38,885 nt of DNA from a bacterium BMS3Bbin09 (GTDB taxonomy: Bacteria; Nitrospirota; Thermodesulfovibrionia; UBA6902). Position 1 is the first letter of the stretch. Each line of letters starts with the position of its first letter. The stretch covers positions 1 through 38,885 of the forward strand of contig BDTS01000100.1 of assembly GCA_002897915.1 (NCBI GenBank), in the 5' to 3' direction. A program made the translations under genes and the position numbers. The notes below the pieces were generated by a model, which searched no databases, had not been told where the DNA came from, and saw only the letters and a program-made list of their open reading frames with translations. Below, piece after piece: positions 23,173-31,748 of the stretch.

Positions 23173-24615
23173 ATGCCAAGGTTAGATGTGAGGTGTGATG
23201 TTGAGTTGCCGGTTAGCCTGATCATTGATAATAATGGTGGTAAAGGGGTTATAGAAACCGAATCAAAGTTCACTTCACTTAGTCTCAGCGGCGGATTCAT
23301 CAATTATGACTTCCCGGCTGCTCAAAACAAGATCGTCAGTCTGAAATATGATCTTCCGAGACATGGAGAGTTTGAGATACTGGGGGAACTGCTTCGTTTT
23401 GAAAAGGGCGGGGTTGCGACAAGATTTTTTAATATAAACAGGGACGCAAAGTTAAAACTCTGGGATTATATTAAGGATAATCTGCACGCAGACTTTTCAT
23501 GTCCTTATTGTGGAAAGGAACACTCCCGGCAGCTTAGAAAATGTGATCGATGCGGCTGGGGCCTGAATTTTCACGCGCAGGACTATATTTTCGAACATGA
23601 AAAAGAAGCGTTTATTAAGAGGCTGGATGCGAAGAGTAAGGAATTTTCGATTGAGGACATTTGCAAGGTCCTCAATTACGTGGATGTCGATATACTTGGG
23701 ATAGGGAAGAATCTCGAGATCAACGAAGAGTTCGTTGGTTCAAGCAAGGGGATGCTCAATGTCTTTTCTATGATCAGGAAGGTGGCGTCTGCTGATATTC
23801 CTGTTCTTGTGACCGGTGAAAGTGGTACTGGTAAGGGATTGACCGCGATTGCCATACATGAGAGAAGTCAGCGCAGGAACAAGGCTTTTGTCCCGATAAA
23901 CTGTGAGGCGCTTTCGGGCAGCCTCTTCGAAGCGGAACTCTTCGGCAGTGAGAATAAAATGGGTAAACTGGAATACGCTGACGGCGGGACGGTTTTTCTT
24001 GATGAGATCGGGAGCCTTTCTATAGATCATCAGGAGAAGTTTTTGAAGTTTCTTGAAGATAAGACCATTGAAGGTTTCGACGCTAAGGGAGCGAAGAAGA
24101 TTGATGTGAGGCTTGTTGCCTCAACCGGTTCAAACCTTAAGCAGGCTGTTTCGAAGGGTAAATTCAGAAAGGATCTTTTCTACAAGCTGGATGCATTTAA
24201 TAATATTCATCTTCCTCTGGTAAGGGAGAGGGATGAAGATAAGCTGATACTGGCCAGATACTTCCTTAATAAGTTCTCCAGGGAAATGAACCTCAAAAAG
24301 ACATTTTCAAATGAGGCAACGGATGCCTTGAGGAGCTATGAATGGCCCGGCAATGTAAGGGAGATCATAAACAAGGTAAGAAGGTCGGTGCTGATGTCCA
24401 TAGACATGACAATAACACCTGCTGACCTTGACCTGGATGTCCCGGCGGTTGAGATAGCGGCCTTACAGTCACTGAAGGAGGTCAGACACTCCCTTGAAAG
24501 ACAGAAACTGATAGAGGCCATGAGCTATTGCAATAACAATATTTCAAAGGTTGCAAGGGTGCTGGGTATTAGCCGGCCTTCTGTTTATAGCTTGAAAAAG
24601 AAATATAATATCTGA
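23173..24615 (+). CDS. PilZ-zinc ribbon-AAA+-Fis regulator lacking GAFTGA
   Basis: 480 residues. PilZ-like domain (1-105) with RLDVR (3-7) matching RxxxR and SLSLSGG standing for D/NxSxxG, so c-di-GMP binding is plausible. Zinc ribbon (about 110-132; CPYC...CDRC). Sigma54-type AAA+ (about 195-420): Walker A GESGTGKG, Walker B GGTVFLDEIG, arginine-finger region FRKDLFYKLD. C-terminal Fis helix-turn-helix (NNISKVARVLGISRPSVYSL). After ELFGSENKM the sequence goes straight to GKLEYADGG: the GAFTGA loop that contacts sigma54 is missing, so this is probably a sigma54-independent activator or a repressor (compare TyrR and FleQ). Terminator behind; no kinase partner adjacent. Confidence 0.93.
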   Translation: MPRLDVRCDVELPVSLIIDNNGGKGVIETESKFTSLSLSGGFINYDFPAAQNKIVSLKYDLPRHGEFEILGELLRFEKGGVATRFFNINRDAKLKLWDYIKDNLHADFSCPYCGKEHSRQLRKCDRCGWGLNFHAQDYIFEHEKEAFIKRLDAKSKEFSIEDICKVLNYVDVDILGIGKNLEINEEFVGSSKGMLNVFSMIRKVASADIPVLVTGESGTGKGLTAIAIHERSQRRNKAFVPINCEALSGSLFEAELFGSENKMGKLEYADGGTVFLDEIGSLSIDHQEKFLKFLEDKTIEGFDAKGAKKIDVRLVASTGSNLKQAVSKGKFRKDLFYKLDAFNNIHLPLVRERDEDKLILARYFLNKFSREMNLKKTFSNEATDALRSYEWPGNVREIINKVRRSVLMSIDMTITPADLDLDVPAVEIAALQSLKEVRHSLERQKLIEAMSYCNNNISKVARVLGISRPSVYSLKKKYNI

Positions 24616-24654
24616 TCACAGCGGGACCAGTTATTTCAATAATGTTTTGGTATG

Positions 24655-24689
24655 ATGTGGGACGCTCACAGGGTGCCCCGCATTTTTTT
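24655..24689 (+). terminator. terminator of the PilZ-AAA+ gene
   Basis: ATGTGGG (24655-24661) pairs with CCCGCAT (24677-24683; one G:U), followed by TTTTTTT. It separates the regulator from the amidase, before which TTGACA (24702 region) and AAAAAT could form a promoter starting almost at the amidase ATG. Confidence 0.85.
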
Positions 24690-24735
24690 GTCATCTAACA
24701 TTGACATTTAAAAGTGATTGGTTAAAAATAAGTGA

Positions 24736-25911
24736 ATGAGAAAAGTATTTATACTGTCTTTGTTATTGATGCTTTTTGTCTGCTCCAGTGAGGCATCAAA
24801 ACATACCTCTGTTCAGGACGTCCGCTACTTTTCATATAAGAGCCATACAAGGGTCGTAGTTGACTTGGACGGCCATATCGATTTTACCAGGAACCGCCTT
24901 GCCAACCCTGACCGCATTTTCTTTGATCTGAAAAACTGCTCCTTATCCAAAAACAACATACCTTCGCTTGATGTTAAGGACAATATTATTAATAACGTGC
25001 GCTTTGCCCAGTTCGACAAGAGCACTGTCAGGGTCGTGATCGACCTGAAAAACTCCAAAGACTTTTCCGCGTATTTACTCGAAAATCCTCACAGGCTGGT
25101 CGTAGATGTTTATGCAGGCGAGGCAAAAGGCGGGCTTCTACTTGAACCTCTGGAAGTTAAAAAAACGCCAGGGAACAAGTTCATGAATAATATCAGGACT
25201 GTTGTTATTGATGCGGGGCATGGTGGTAAAGATCCTGGAGCAGTTGGGTTAAGGGGGCTCCGGGAAAAGGACATTACTTTGAGTGTAGGTAAGAAGCTTG
25301 GAAAGATAATTGAAAAGAAGCATGGTGTAAATGTTATATATACAAGGACAAGGGACAGGTTCGTTTCGCTGAACAAGAGGACGCAGCTTGCAAATTCCAG
25401 TAAGGCCGACCTATTTATCTCTATTCATACCAATGCCAGCAAGAGAAGGGGCGCGAGGGGGATAGAGACATATTTTCTTAACTGGACTAACGAGGACCAG
25501 GCAATGAAGGTCGCGGCGAGAGAGAATGGTATCCCTCTCTGGAAAATGAAAAAGCAGCAGGGCGGTCTAAAGATGATACTCCAGGACCTTGCGAGGAGCA
25601 ACAAGAAGGAAGAGTCGATGAGGCTAGCCTATAATGTCCAGAATGCGATGATTAACACCCTGAAGAAGGACTATCACAGGATAGAGGACCATGGGGTCAA
25701 GTTCGCGCTTTTTTATGTCCTGGTGGGCGCCGAGATGCCTTCGATACTCGTAGAAATATCTTTTATCAGTAATCGTGATGAAGAAAAAAGGCTTGCTAAT
25801 AACAGGTACAGAGACAAGGTAGCTGAGGCGATCGCAAAAGGGGTCAATGCATACATTTCGGAATCAACACTTATTGTGCAGCCTGTTGTAAATAGTATTT
25901 CCGAGGGATGA
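24736..25911 (+). CDS. AMIN-domain N-acetylmuramoyl-L-alanine amidase
   Basis: 391-residue periplasmic AmiC-like enzyme that cuts the amide between muramic acid and the stem peptide. Signal peptide 1-20; AMIN domain (about 25-125), which localises such amidases to septal peptidoglycan; catalytic Amidase_3 domain (about 152-382) with Zn ligands in VVIDAGHGGKDPG, a Glu in LREKDI, FISIHTNAS and the catalytic ILVEISFISN. No Shine-Dalgarno is visible before the ATG, and the likely promoter is so close that the mRNA may be nearly leaderless. It heads a same-strand run with EcfT, D-aminoacylase and a permease, suggesting wall turnover. Confidence 0.95.
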   Translation: MRKVFILSLLLMLFVCSSEASKHTSVQDVRYFSYKSHTRVVVDLDGHIDFTRNRLANPDRIFFDLKNCSLSKNNIPSLDVKDNIINNVRFAQFDKSTVRVVIDLKNSKDFSAYLLENPHRLVVDVYAGEAKGGLLLEPLEVKKTPGNKFMNNIRTVVIDAGHGGKDPGAVGLRGLREKDITLSVGKKLGKIIEKKHGVNVIYTRTRDRFVSLNKRTQLANSSKADLFISIHTNASKRRGARGIETYFLNWTNEDQAMKVAARENGIPLWKMKKQQGGLKMILQDLARSNKKEESMRLAYNVQNAMINTLKKDYHRIEDHGVKFALFYVLVGAEMPSILVEISFISNRDEEKRLANNRYRDKVAEAIAKGVNAYISESTLIVQPVVNSISEG

Positions 25912-25922
25912 GAGGAGAAGAT

Positions 25923-25997
25923 ATGAATTATTTGAGATGTTCCAATGTTTATAAATATATTGTCAGAATTGTGAAAAAGGCCTGTGGTAATTTTTAG
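25923..25997 (+). CDS. possible 24-residue leader ORF before ecfT
   Basis: An ATG with AGGAG 5-6 nt upstream opens 24 codons (MNYLRCSNVYKYIV...) and ends 14 nt inside the EcfT gene. The EcfT GTG itself has only a weak AAGG, so ribosomes ending here could re-initiate there. No conservation evidence is available. Confidence 0.3.
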   Translation: MNYLRCSNVYKYIVRIVKKACGNF

Positions 25998-26619
25998 TCC
26001 AAAGGCCAGGATACTGCTTTATATATTACTGGTAATTACCGTCTATATTTCAGGCTCTCTTGAGGTCAGCCTTTTCATTCTTCTCATTGTACTTGCTTCC
26101 GCATTCAGGGTGCCTCTATCTTCTCTTAAACGGGGTGTTTTCCCTATAACGGTCTTTATGTTTTTTACATTCATAAGTAATGTCCTTTTTCAGGAAGGAA
26201 ACGTCATTTATAATGTCTTCGGCCTCGGTATTACGGATGAAGGCCTCAGGCGCGGGGGCATGCTGACGTTAAGGCTTTTTATATTGATAGCCGGCGCAAA
26301 GGTATTGACCGCTTCGACCAGGTCAGAGGACCTGATAAACGCCATGAACGAGCTTCTTGGGCCGGTTGGGAGGATAAGCTTTGTCCAGGAACTTGTCTAT
26401 GTAATGTCGCTTACCCTCCGTCTTCTGCCGGTCATTTACAATGAGGCCCTTGAGCTTTACAGGAATATGAGGAGCCCTGATAAGGCCGGGATAAAAGGAA
26501 GGATCAAACTTTCCGTAGAATTGTTGACCACATTATTTGAGAGGAGCCTTGAGAAGGCCAAAGAGATGACGGATATTAATGAGAGATCTATGCCTGAGAA
26601 TGGAGAAAAGGGCAGTTAG
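25984..26619 (+). CDS. EcfT/CbiQ-family transmembrane protein (orphan)
   Basis: 211 residues with about five helices and a cytoplasmic part containing LRLLPVIYNEA and RNMRSPDKAG, at the position of the coupling motifs of energy-coupling-factor transporters. EcfT normally links an S component to two ATPases; no EcfA or S gene is here, and the protein is shorter than the usual 250-270 residues. It may use shared ATPases from elsewhere. The GTG start at 25984 is provisional. It sits between an amidase and a D-aminoacylase, so a role tied to wall-derived compounds is possible but unproven. No riboswitch seen upstream. Confidence 0.83.
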   Translation: MVIFSPKARILLYILLVITVYISGSLEVSLFILLIVLASAFRVPLSSLKRGVFPITVFMFFTFISNVLFQEGNVIYNVFGLGITDEGLRRGGMLTLRLFILIAGAKVLTASTRSEDLINAMNELLGPVGRISFVQELVYVMSLTLRLLPVIYNEALELYRNMRSPDKAGIKGRIKLSVELLTTLFERSLEKAKEMTDINERSMPENGEKGS

Positions 26620-26628
26620 GATAATATT

Positions 26629-28206
26629 TTGGCGATCGACTATTTACTTAAGAACGGGATGGTTGTTGATGGTACTGGAAGAGAACCGGTGAGGGCCGAT
26701 GTCGCTGTCGAGGGCAGCCGTATTAAAGACGTGGATGATCTTTCAGGCGCTGGTGCTACACGGACGATAGATATCGAGGGCCTTTGTGTCTGCCCGGGTT
26801 TTATTGACACACATGCGCATTCCGAATTCGTGCTGCTTGCTGATGGAAGGGCGGAAGGTAAGGTTTCCCAGGGCATAACGACCGAGATCAACGGCAACTG
26901 CGGCATGTCAGCGGCCCCTCTTTACGGTCCTGCGCTTGAACAGAGGGAGTCGGACCTTGAACAGCTGCATATTAAAGAGAGGTGGAACACCTTCCCCGAG
27001 TACTTTGAAATTCTCAAAAAGAAAAAGATAGCCGTTAATTTTGCTACACTCGTGGGTCACGGTAATATCAGGGCCTCTGTTGCGGGTTATTCGGACAGAC
27101 AGCTCTCGGAAAAAGAAATGGATGAAATGGTCCGGCTGCTTTGGGAGGCCATGGATGCCGGTGCAAAGGGGCTTTCGACCGGGCTCATTTATCCACCCGG
27201 GATATATTCAGGCACTTCAGAGATAATCAACCTTGCTCGTGAGACAGCAAAACATGGGGGTATATATGCAACTCATATGAGAAGTGAGGGTGACATGCTT
27301 ATGGAATCGATCGTGGAGGTCGTAAATATCGCGTCGGAGTCCGGAATACAGGCTCATATATCACATCTTAAAGCGAGCGGTGAAAAGAATTGGAATAAGC
27401 TTAAAGGGGTCTTTGAGACACTGGACCTGGCCGCTGAAAAAGGTCTGAAGATAACATGTGACAGATATCCGTATATTGCTTCCAGCACTGATCTTGACGC
27501 TGTTCTGCCTTCATGGGCATTTGAAGGCGGTCGCAAGGAAGAGCTCAAAAGGCTCAGGTCCGAAAGGGACAGGCTTGTCAAAGATATTCTGAAAGAGCAT
27601 CCAGAGGCTTCCGGGCGCGATTTCTGGGAGAAGATAGTCGTTTCAACATCGGGCACCAGAAATAAATGGATGGAGGGCAAGAGTATCGCGGAGATATCCG
27701 GGATCGGAAAAAAGCCGCTGATCGATACGGTCTTTGATCTGCTTCTGGAAGAGAACCTGAATGTCGGGGCCATATTCTTTCTGATGAGTGAAGAGAATTT
27801 ATGTTCCATTATGAAGCGTGATTATATGGCTGTAGGGACGGACAGCGCTGCGAGGAGTTATGACGGCGTTACTGCAGAAGGGAAGCCCCATCCGAGGGGG
27901 TTCGGGAGCTGCCCCAGGGTACTCGGTAAGTATGTAAGGGAAGATAGGATGCTGACACTTCCAGAGGCGGTCCATAAAATGACCGGACTGCCCGCGGGCA
28001 TATTCAAGCTTAAGGAGCGCGGGATACTCGCAAAAGATTATTTTGCGGACATAACTGTGTTCGACCCTGAGAAAATAATAGATACCGCTGACTTCAATGA
28101 CCCGTTCAGAAGGCCTGAAGGCATTCATTACGTATTTGTTAATGGTGAGCCTGTTCTTGCTGAAGGCAGGATAACAGGGGCCATGCCGGGGAGGGTGCTT
28201 AAATAA
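26629..28206 (+). CDS. N-acyl-D-amino-acid deacylase (D-aminoacylase family amidohydrolase)
   Basis: 525-residue metal-dependent amidohydrolase. Metal and active-site residues match D-aminoacylase: HxH in DTHAHSEF, Cys in GNCGMSAAP, His in ATHMRSEG and ISHLKASG, DRYPYIASSTDL and the catalytic Asp in GTDSAARS. It hydrolyses N-acyl-D-amino acids, some of which could come from peptidoglycan or lipids. TTG start with AGGA upstream, 9 nt after the EcfT stop, so co-transcription is likely. N-acyl-D-glutamate and dihydroorotase-like activities are less likely alternatives. Confidence 0.93.
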   Translation: MAIDYLLKNGMVVDGTGREPVRADVAVEGSRIKDVDDLSGAGATRTIDIEGLCVCPGFIDTHAHSEFVLLADGRAEGKVSQGITTEINGNCGMSAAPLYGPALEQRESDLEQLHIKERWNTFPEYFEILKKKKIAVNFATLVGHGNIRASVAGYSDRQLSEKEMDEMVRLLWEAMDAGAKGLSTGLIYPPGIYSGTSEIINLARETAKHGGIYATHMRSEGDMLMESIVEVVNIASESGIQAHISHLKASGEKNWNKLKGVFETLDLAAEKGLKITCDRYPYIASSTDLDAVLPSWAFEGGRKEELKRLRSERDRLVKDILKEHPEASGRDFWEKIVVSTSGTRNKWMEGKSIAEISGIGKKPLIDTVFDLLLEENLNVGAIFFLMSEENLCSIMKRDYMAVGTDSAARSYDGVTAEGKPHPRGFGSCPRVLGKYVREDRMLTLPEAVHKMTGLPAGIFKLKERGILAKDYFADITVFDPEKIIDTADFNDPFRRPEGIHYVFVNGEPVLAEGRITGAMPGRVLK

Positions 28207-28270
28207 TAATATAAGAAAGTAAATAGCAAATATCTTTCAATTGCTGGTAAAATACTTCAAATAAAAAACC

Positions 28271-29335
28271 ATGAAAACCGAGTGGCTATCAAAGACAATT
28301 TCTCTTGCGATCATTACAGTGCTCTTTTATCTTTTTTACAGGGTACTCAGTCCTTTCATTATCACGATAGCATGGGCCATGGTTTTGAGCATTACGTTTT
28401 ATCCGCTTTACCGGCTTTTCCTTAAATATATCAAGATACCATGGGCCTCATCTTTGCTTACACTCATAATTATACTTGTAGTGATACTAGGACCCTTTTC
28501 TTATGTAGCGAAGTCGCTCGTCCATGAGATCACTGATATATACAGCACTATTGAGGCAAAGGGTTTTGAGACGCTTACAAGGATCGAATCATCTCCGCGG
28601 CTTGCCGGTGTATTTGAAAAGGTTAGCTCGTCCAGACTGTTCGAAGGGTTTAATCTGCAGGAGAGTGCAGTAAGTACCCTGAAATCGATCGGGAAGGGCC
28701 TTGCTGAGCATACCAAGAATATTTTCAAGAACGCTTTGGTCATGATAATTAGTTTTGTTATAATGTGCATCACGATCTTTTATTTCCTGAAAGACGGTAA
28801 TATCCTTACCAGTTTCATTAAGGGTCTACTGCCGTTTACTGAAAAGGAGAAAGACAGGCTTGAGCACCGTGTAAAAGAGCTGGTCATAGCGGCCATCTAC
28901 GGGGGTCTTGCAGTTGGGGTGGCACAGGGGATACTCGGCGGGATAGCCTTTTACATGTTCGGCCTTCCGTCTCCGGTCTTCTGGGGTACCTCCATCGCGA
29001 TATTCTCGCTTTTACCGCTCTTTGGATCTACTATAATATGGCTGCCTGCAGGGATATATTTGATCCTCTCCGGTAGTGTTGCCATGGGAATAGGATTTCT
29101 TGTTTACTGTGTGCTTCTTATCACCACAATTGATAATATAATCAAGCCAATGGTAATAGGCGGCAGGACAAAGCTCCATACACTTCTTGTATTCTTCAGC
29201 GTTTTGGGGGGTATTAACTTCCTCGGTTTTCTCGGCTTTATCCTCGGGCCGCTGATAGCCGCACTGAGTCTTTCACTTCTTGAGATCTATACTTTTGAAG
29301 AGGGCGATACAGGGACAGAAGCTTCATCTGAATAG
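28271..29335 (+). CDS. AI-2E family (YdiK/PerM-like) permease
   Basis: 354 residues, about eight helices arranged as two N-terminal pairs, a soluble helical stretch (about 80-155), and a conserved C-terminal bundle with LPLFGSTIIWLPAGIYL and FLGFILGPLIAAL. The family exports various small molecules or ions; substrate unknown. No clear Shine-Dalgarno; an extended -10 element (TGGTAAAAT, about 28244-28252) suggests its own promoter. It converges on hemG. Confidence 0.93.
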   Translation: MKTEWLSKTISLAIITVLFYLFYRVLSPFIITIAWAMVLSITFYPLYRLFLKYIKIPWASSLLTLIIILVVILGPFSYVAKSLVHEITDIYSTIEAKGFETLTRIESSPRLAGVFEKVSSSRLFEGFNLQESAVSTLKSIGKGLAEHTKNIFKNALVMIISFVIMCITIFYFLKDGNILTSFIKGLLPFTEKEKDRLEHRVKELVIAAIYGGLAVGVAQGILGGIAFYMFGLPSPVFWGTSIAIFSLLPLFGSTIIWLPAGIYLILSGSVAMGIGFLVYCVLLITTIDNIIKPMVIGGRTKLHTLLVFFSVLGGINFLGFLGFILGPLIAALSLSLLEIYTFEEGDTGTEASSE

Positions 29336-29367
29336 CATTCCTTTTGCGGATCATTCCTGAATGCTAT
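29332..29367. repeat. 9-bp inverted repeat spanning convergent stops
   Basis: ATAGCATTC (29332-29340) and GAATGCTAT (29359-29367) are exact complements, 18-nt loop, covering the stop of the permease and the last codons of hemG. No U-run; a possible weak bidirectional terminator. Confidence 0.35.
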
Positions 29368-30706
29368 CTAATATCTCATCAGCGATCCTGTACCCGCTCA
29401 TAACGCAGTCATTAATGCCGATGCCTTTGTAGGCATTGCCTGTAAGGTACAGGCCGGGGTATTTCTTCATATGCTCATCGATCATTTTCAGCTTATCTAT
29501 ATGGCCGGGGATGTATTGAGGTATCGCTTTTTCCCACCTGTAGACCCTGAGCATGTCCGGGTCTTTTTTCAGGCCGAGCAGAGGTCTTAATTCTTCGAAG
29601 GCAATGTCAGAGATCTTATTATCATCATAGTCTTTCATTTCAGGGTGTTTTGCGCCCCCTATCATTGTCCGTAAAAGCACAGTCTCTCCGGATGCCCTGT
29701 TCGGGAAGATGCTCGAATCCCATAGTGTGCCGAGTATCCTGCGTTTCTCTATGCTGGGGACCAGAAAACCAAAGCCGTTCAATCCGTGTGTCAAATGCTC
29801 TTTTTTATATCCGAAGCAGACGACTGATACGTGCGGGTAGGGGATGTCCGAGAGTATTTTGGAAAGTTCTGTGTCCATGTCTTTCATCATTCCCGATGAT
29901 GCGTATGCGGGTGATGCCATGACCACGATGTCCGCGTTCTCTGTATCATTTGCGGTATGAACCTGGTATCTGCCATTCTCCATTGAAATCCCCTGGACTG
30001 GAACACCGAGACGGAGTCTCTCACCGATCTTTTGGGCAAGTGCATCAGTGATAGTCTGTGCGCCGTCATAAAAAGAGGTCAGGTTGCCTGCGGGCGCGGC
30101 CGACACATTTTCATTTTTCCTCTGTTTCTTGATCTGGATCAGTGCCTTGATGAGACTGCCGTATTCTTGTTCCAGCTCCTTTATCCTCGGGAAACAGCTC
30201 TTCATGCTCATATTGTAAGGGTCCCCTGCGTATATGCCCGAGCACATAGGGTCGATGAGCTTTTCAAGGGCCTCTTTCCCCAGACGTCTTGTTATAAAGG
30301 CAGCCACTGTCTCATCGTCAGGACCCTTTGGTGCGATTAATTCGCCAATTAGTCTGATCTTGCCGCCCCATGAAAGGAGGTCTGATTTAATAAAAGAAAG
30401 GGGTGATTCGGGCAGTGCATTGAGCTTCCCACCCGACAAGATAAAACGTTTTTTTGAATTCTCATTGCTCCTGACCGGTTCGATACCGAGGCTTTTGCAT
30501 AACTCAAGGGTCATTGGTTTGTTGTCGAGAAACCCGTTAGCTCCACGCTCGCAAAGATAACCGTCTGCCTGTTCGGTCCATATCTTTCCGCCTGGCCTGT
30601 TGTCCGCCTCGTAAACAGTGACATCAAGCTCCGGCATTTTATTCAGAAGCAGATATGCGATTGTCAGTCCGGATATCCCGCCGCCTACAACACTAATTTT
30701 CTTCAT
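29351..30706 (-). CDS. hemG: protoporphyrinogen oxidase (HemY-type flavoprotein)
   Basis: 451 residues, the FAD-dependent, oxygen-using type that turns protoporphyrinogen IX (or coproporphyrinogen III in coproporphyrin-pathway organisms) into the porphyrin. N-terminal FAD motif VVGGGISGLTIAYLLL, then EADNRPGGKI, the membrane/substrate region with FITRRLGKEALEKLIDPMCSGIYAG, and the C-terminal GNAYKGIGINDC. Last gene of the minus-strand heme run, 16 nt after hemH. An O2-dependent form in an otherwise anaerobe-like gene set is notable. The symbol follows the TIGR00562-type naming. Confidence 0.95.
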   Translation of the reverse strand: MKKISVVGGGISGLTIAYLLLNKMPELDVTVYEADNRPGGKIWTEQADGYLCERGANGFLDNKPMTLELCKSLGIEPVRSNENSKKRFILSGGKLNALPESPLSFIKSDLLSWGGKIRLIGELIAPKGPDDETVAAFITRRLGKEALEKLIDPMCSGIYAGDPYNMSMKSCFPRIKELEQEYGSLIKALIQIKKQRKNENVSAAPAGNLTSFYDGAQTITDALAQKIGERLRLGVPVQGISMENGRYQVHTANDTENADIVVMASPAYASSGMMKDMDTELSKILSDIPYPHVSVVCFGYKKEHLTHGLNGFGFLVPSIEKRRILGTLWDSSIFPNRASGETVLLRTMIGGAKHPEMKDYDDNKISDIAFEELRPLLGLKKDPDMLRVYRWEKAIPQYIPGHIDKLKMIDEHMKKYPGLYLTGNAYKGIGINDCVMSGYRIADEILDSIQE

Positions 30707-30722
30707 TAAAATTCCTTCTCCT

Positions 30723-31727
30723 CTATCCTCTGTCCCCCAGCCCTTTTTTAATTATGATCTCTTTGAGTGCTGATATAAATTTATCAGAGGTGTTGAGAGA
30801 GGCGCATCTCTTGAGATTTATCCCGTTCTTTTCCGCAAGCGCCTTGTATTGAATATCTATTTCATATAGTGTCTCGATATGGTCCGATACAAAACTGATA
30901 GGGATTATAAACAGGTTTTTACAGCCTTCTTTGGAGAGTTTGATAATTATTTCCTTAGTTGAAGGTTCGAGCCACTTTACTGGACCTGTCTTGCTCTGGA
31001 ATGAGAGGCGCCATTTCAGGTTAGTGATATTGTAGGGCTCTTGCGCAAGCCTTTCGTTCACCTTTTTGATGGTCATATTAATATGGTCGAGATAAGGGTC
31101 TCCCTCGTCGATGAATGACTGCGGCAGACTGTGGGCGCTGTAAAGGATATCGAAATTGCTCCCTCTGAATTCCTTTGCCCCCCCGGCGATCAGGTCTGCG
31201 AGAGAATCTATATATGCCGGAAAGTCGTACCATTCTTCAATATATTTAATATTAATATCTTTGCCTTTTATTGCTTGCTTAAAGTCATCAACAGAGGAGC
31301 CCGTCGTTGCCTTTGAATAGTGAGGATAAAGGCTGAGCACCACAAGCCTGTTGACACCGTCTTTGAGGATATTGTTAACGGTCTCTTTCATGAACGGGTG
31401 CCAGTAGCGCATCCCAATATAAACTTTAAAGTTGTGCGCCCCTGCGGTATGCGTCTTCAATGCCTTTTCGAGCACTTCTGCCTGCGCATTGGTGATGTCG
31501 AGGATAGGGGACTTGCCGCCTATCTCGTTGTACATTGCTGTTGCCTTTTTTGAGCGAAGTGTTGATATGAGCCATGCAAGGGGCTTTTGGAGAAAAGGTG
31601 GGCCGAGCCTTATGATCTCCCTGTCCGAAAAGAGGTTGTAGAGGAACGGGCGGACAGCCTGAAGTGAATCCGGGCCTCCGAGGTTAAGTAGAACGATACC
31701 TATAATCTTTTGATTTTTGTCTGTCAA
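30723..31727 (-). CDS. hemH: ferrochelatase
   Basis: 334 residues; inserts Fe2+ into the porphyrin ring. Begins with VLLNLGGPDSLQAVRPFLYNLFSD, typical of the family; the catalytic His lies in YSAHSLPQSF and the metal-side Glu in SFVSDHIETLYEID. No C-terminal extension. TTG start with AGGT about 8 nt upstream. It lies between the GGDEF gene (21 nt) and hemG (16 nt), so the signalling trio and the heme genes could share one transcript. Confidence 0.97.
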   Translation of the reverse strand: MTDKNQKIIGIVLLNLGGPDSLQAVRPFLYNLFSDREIIRLGPPFLQKPLAWLISTLRSKKATAMYNEIGGKSPILDITNAQAEVLEKALKTHTAGAHNFKVYIGMRYWHPFMKETVNNILKDGVNRLVVLSLYPHYSKATTGSSVDDFKQAIKGKDINIKYIEEWYDFPAYIDSLADLIAGGAKEFRGSNFDILYSAHSLPQSFIDEGDPYLDHINMTIKKVNERLAQEPYNITNLKWRLSFQSKTGPVKWLEPSTKEIIIKLSKEGCKNLFIIPISFVSDHIETLYEIDIQYKALAEKNGINLKRCASLNTSDKFISALKEIIIKKGLGDRG

Positions 31728-31748
31728 ATTTATTACCTGGGGACGGGG

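Noticed and set aside
25912-25983. Vitamin-type riboswitch before EcfT
   Set aside because: The spacer is only 72 nt and shows no cobalamin, thiamine or other conserved core.
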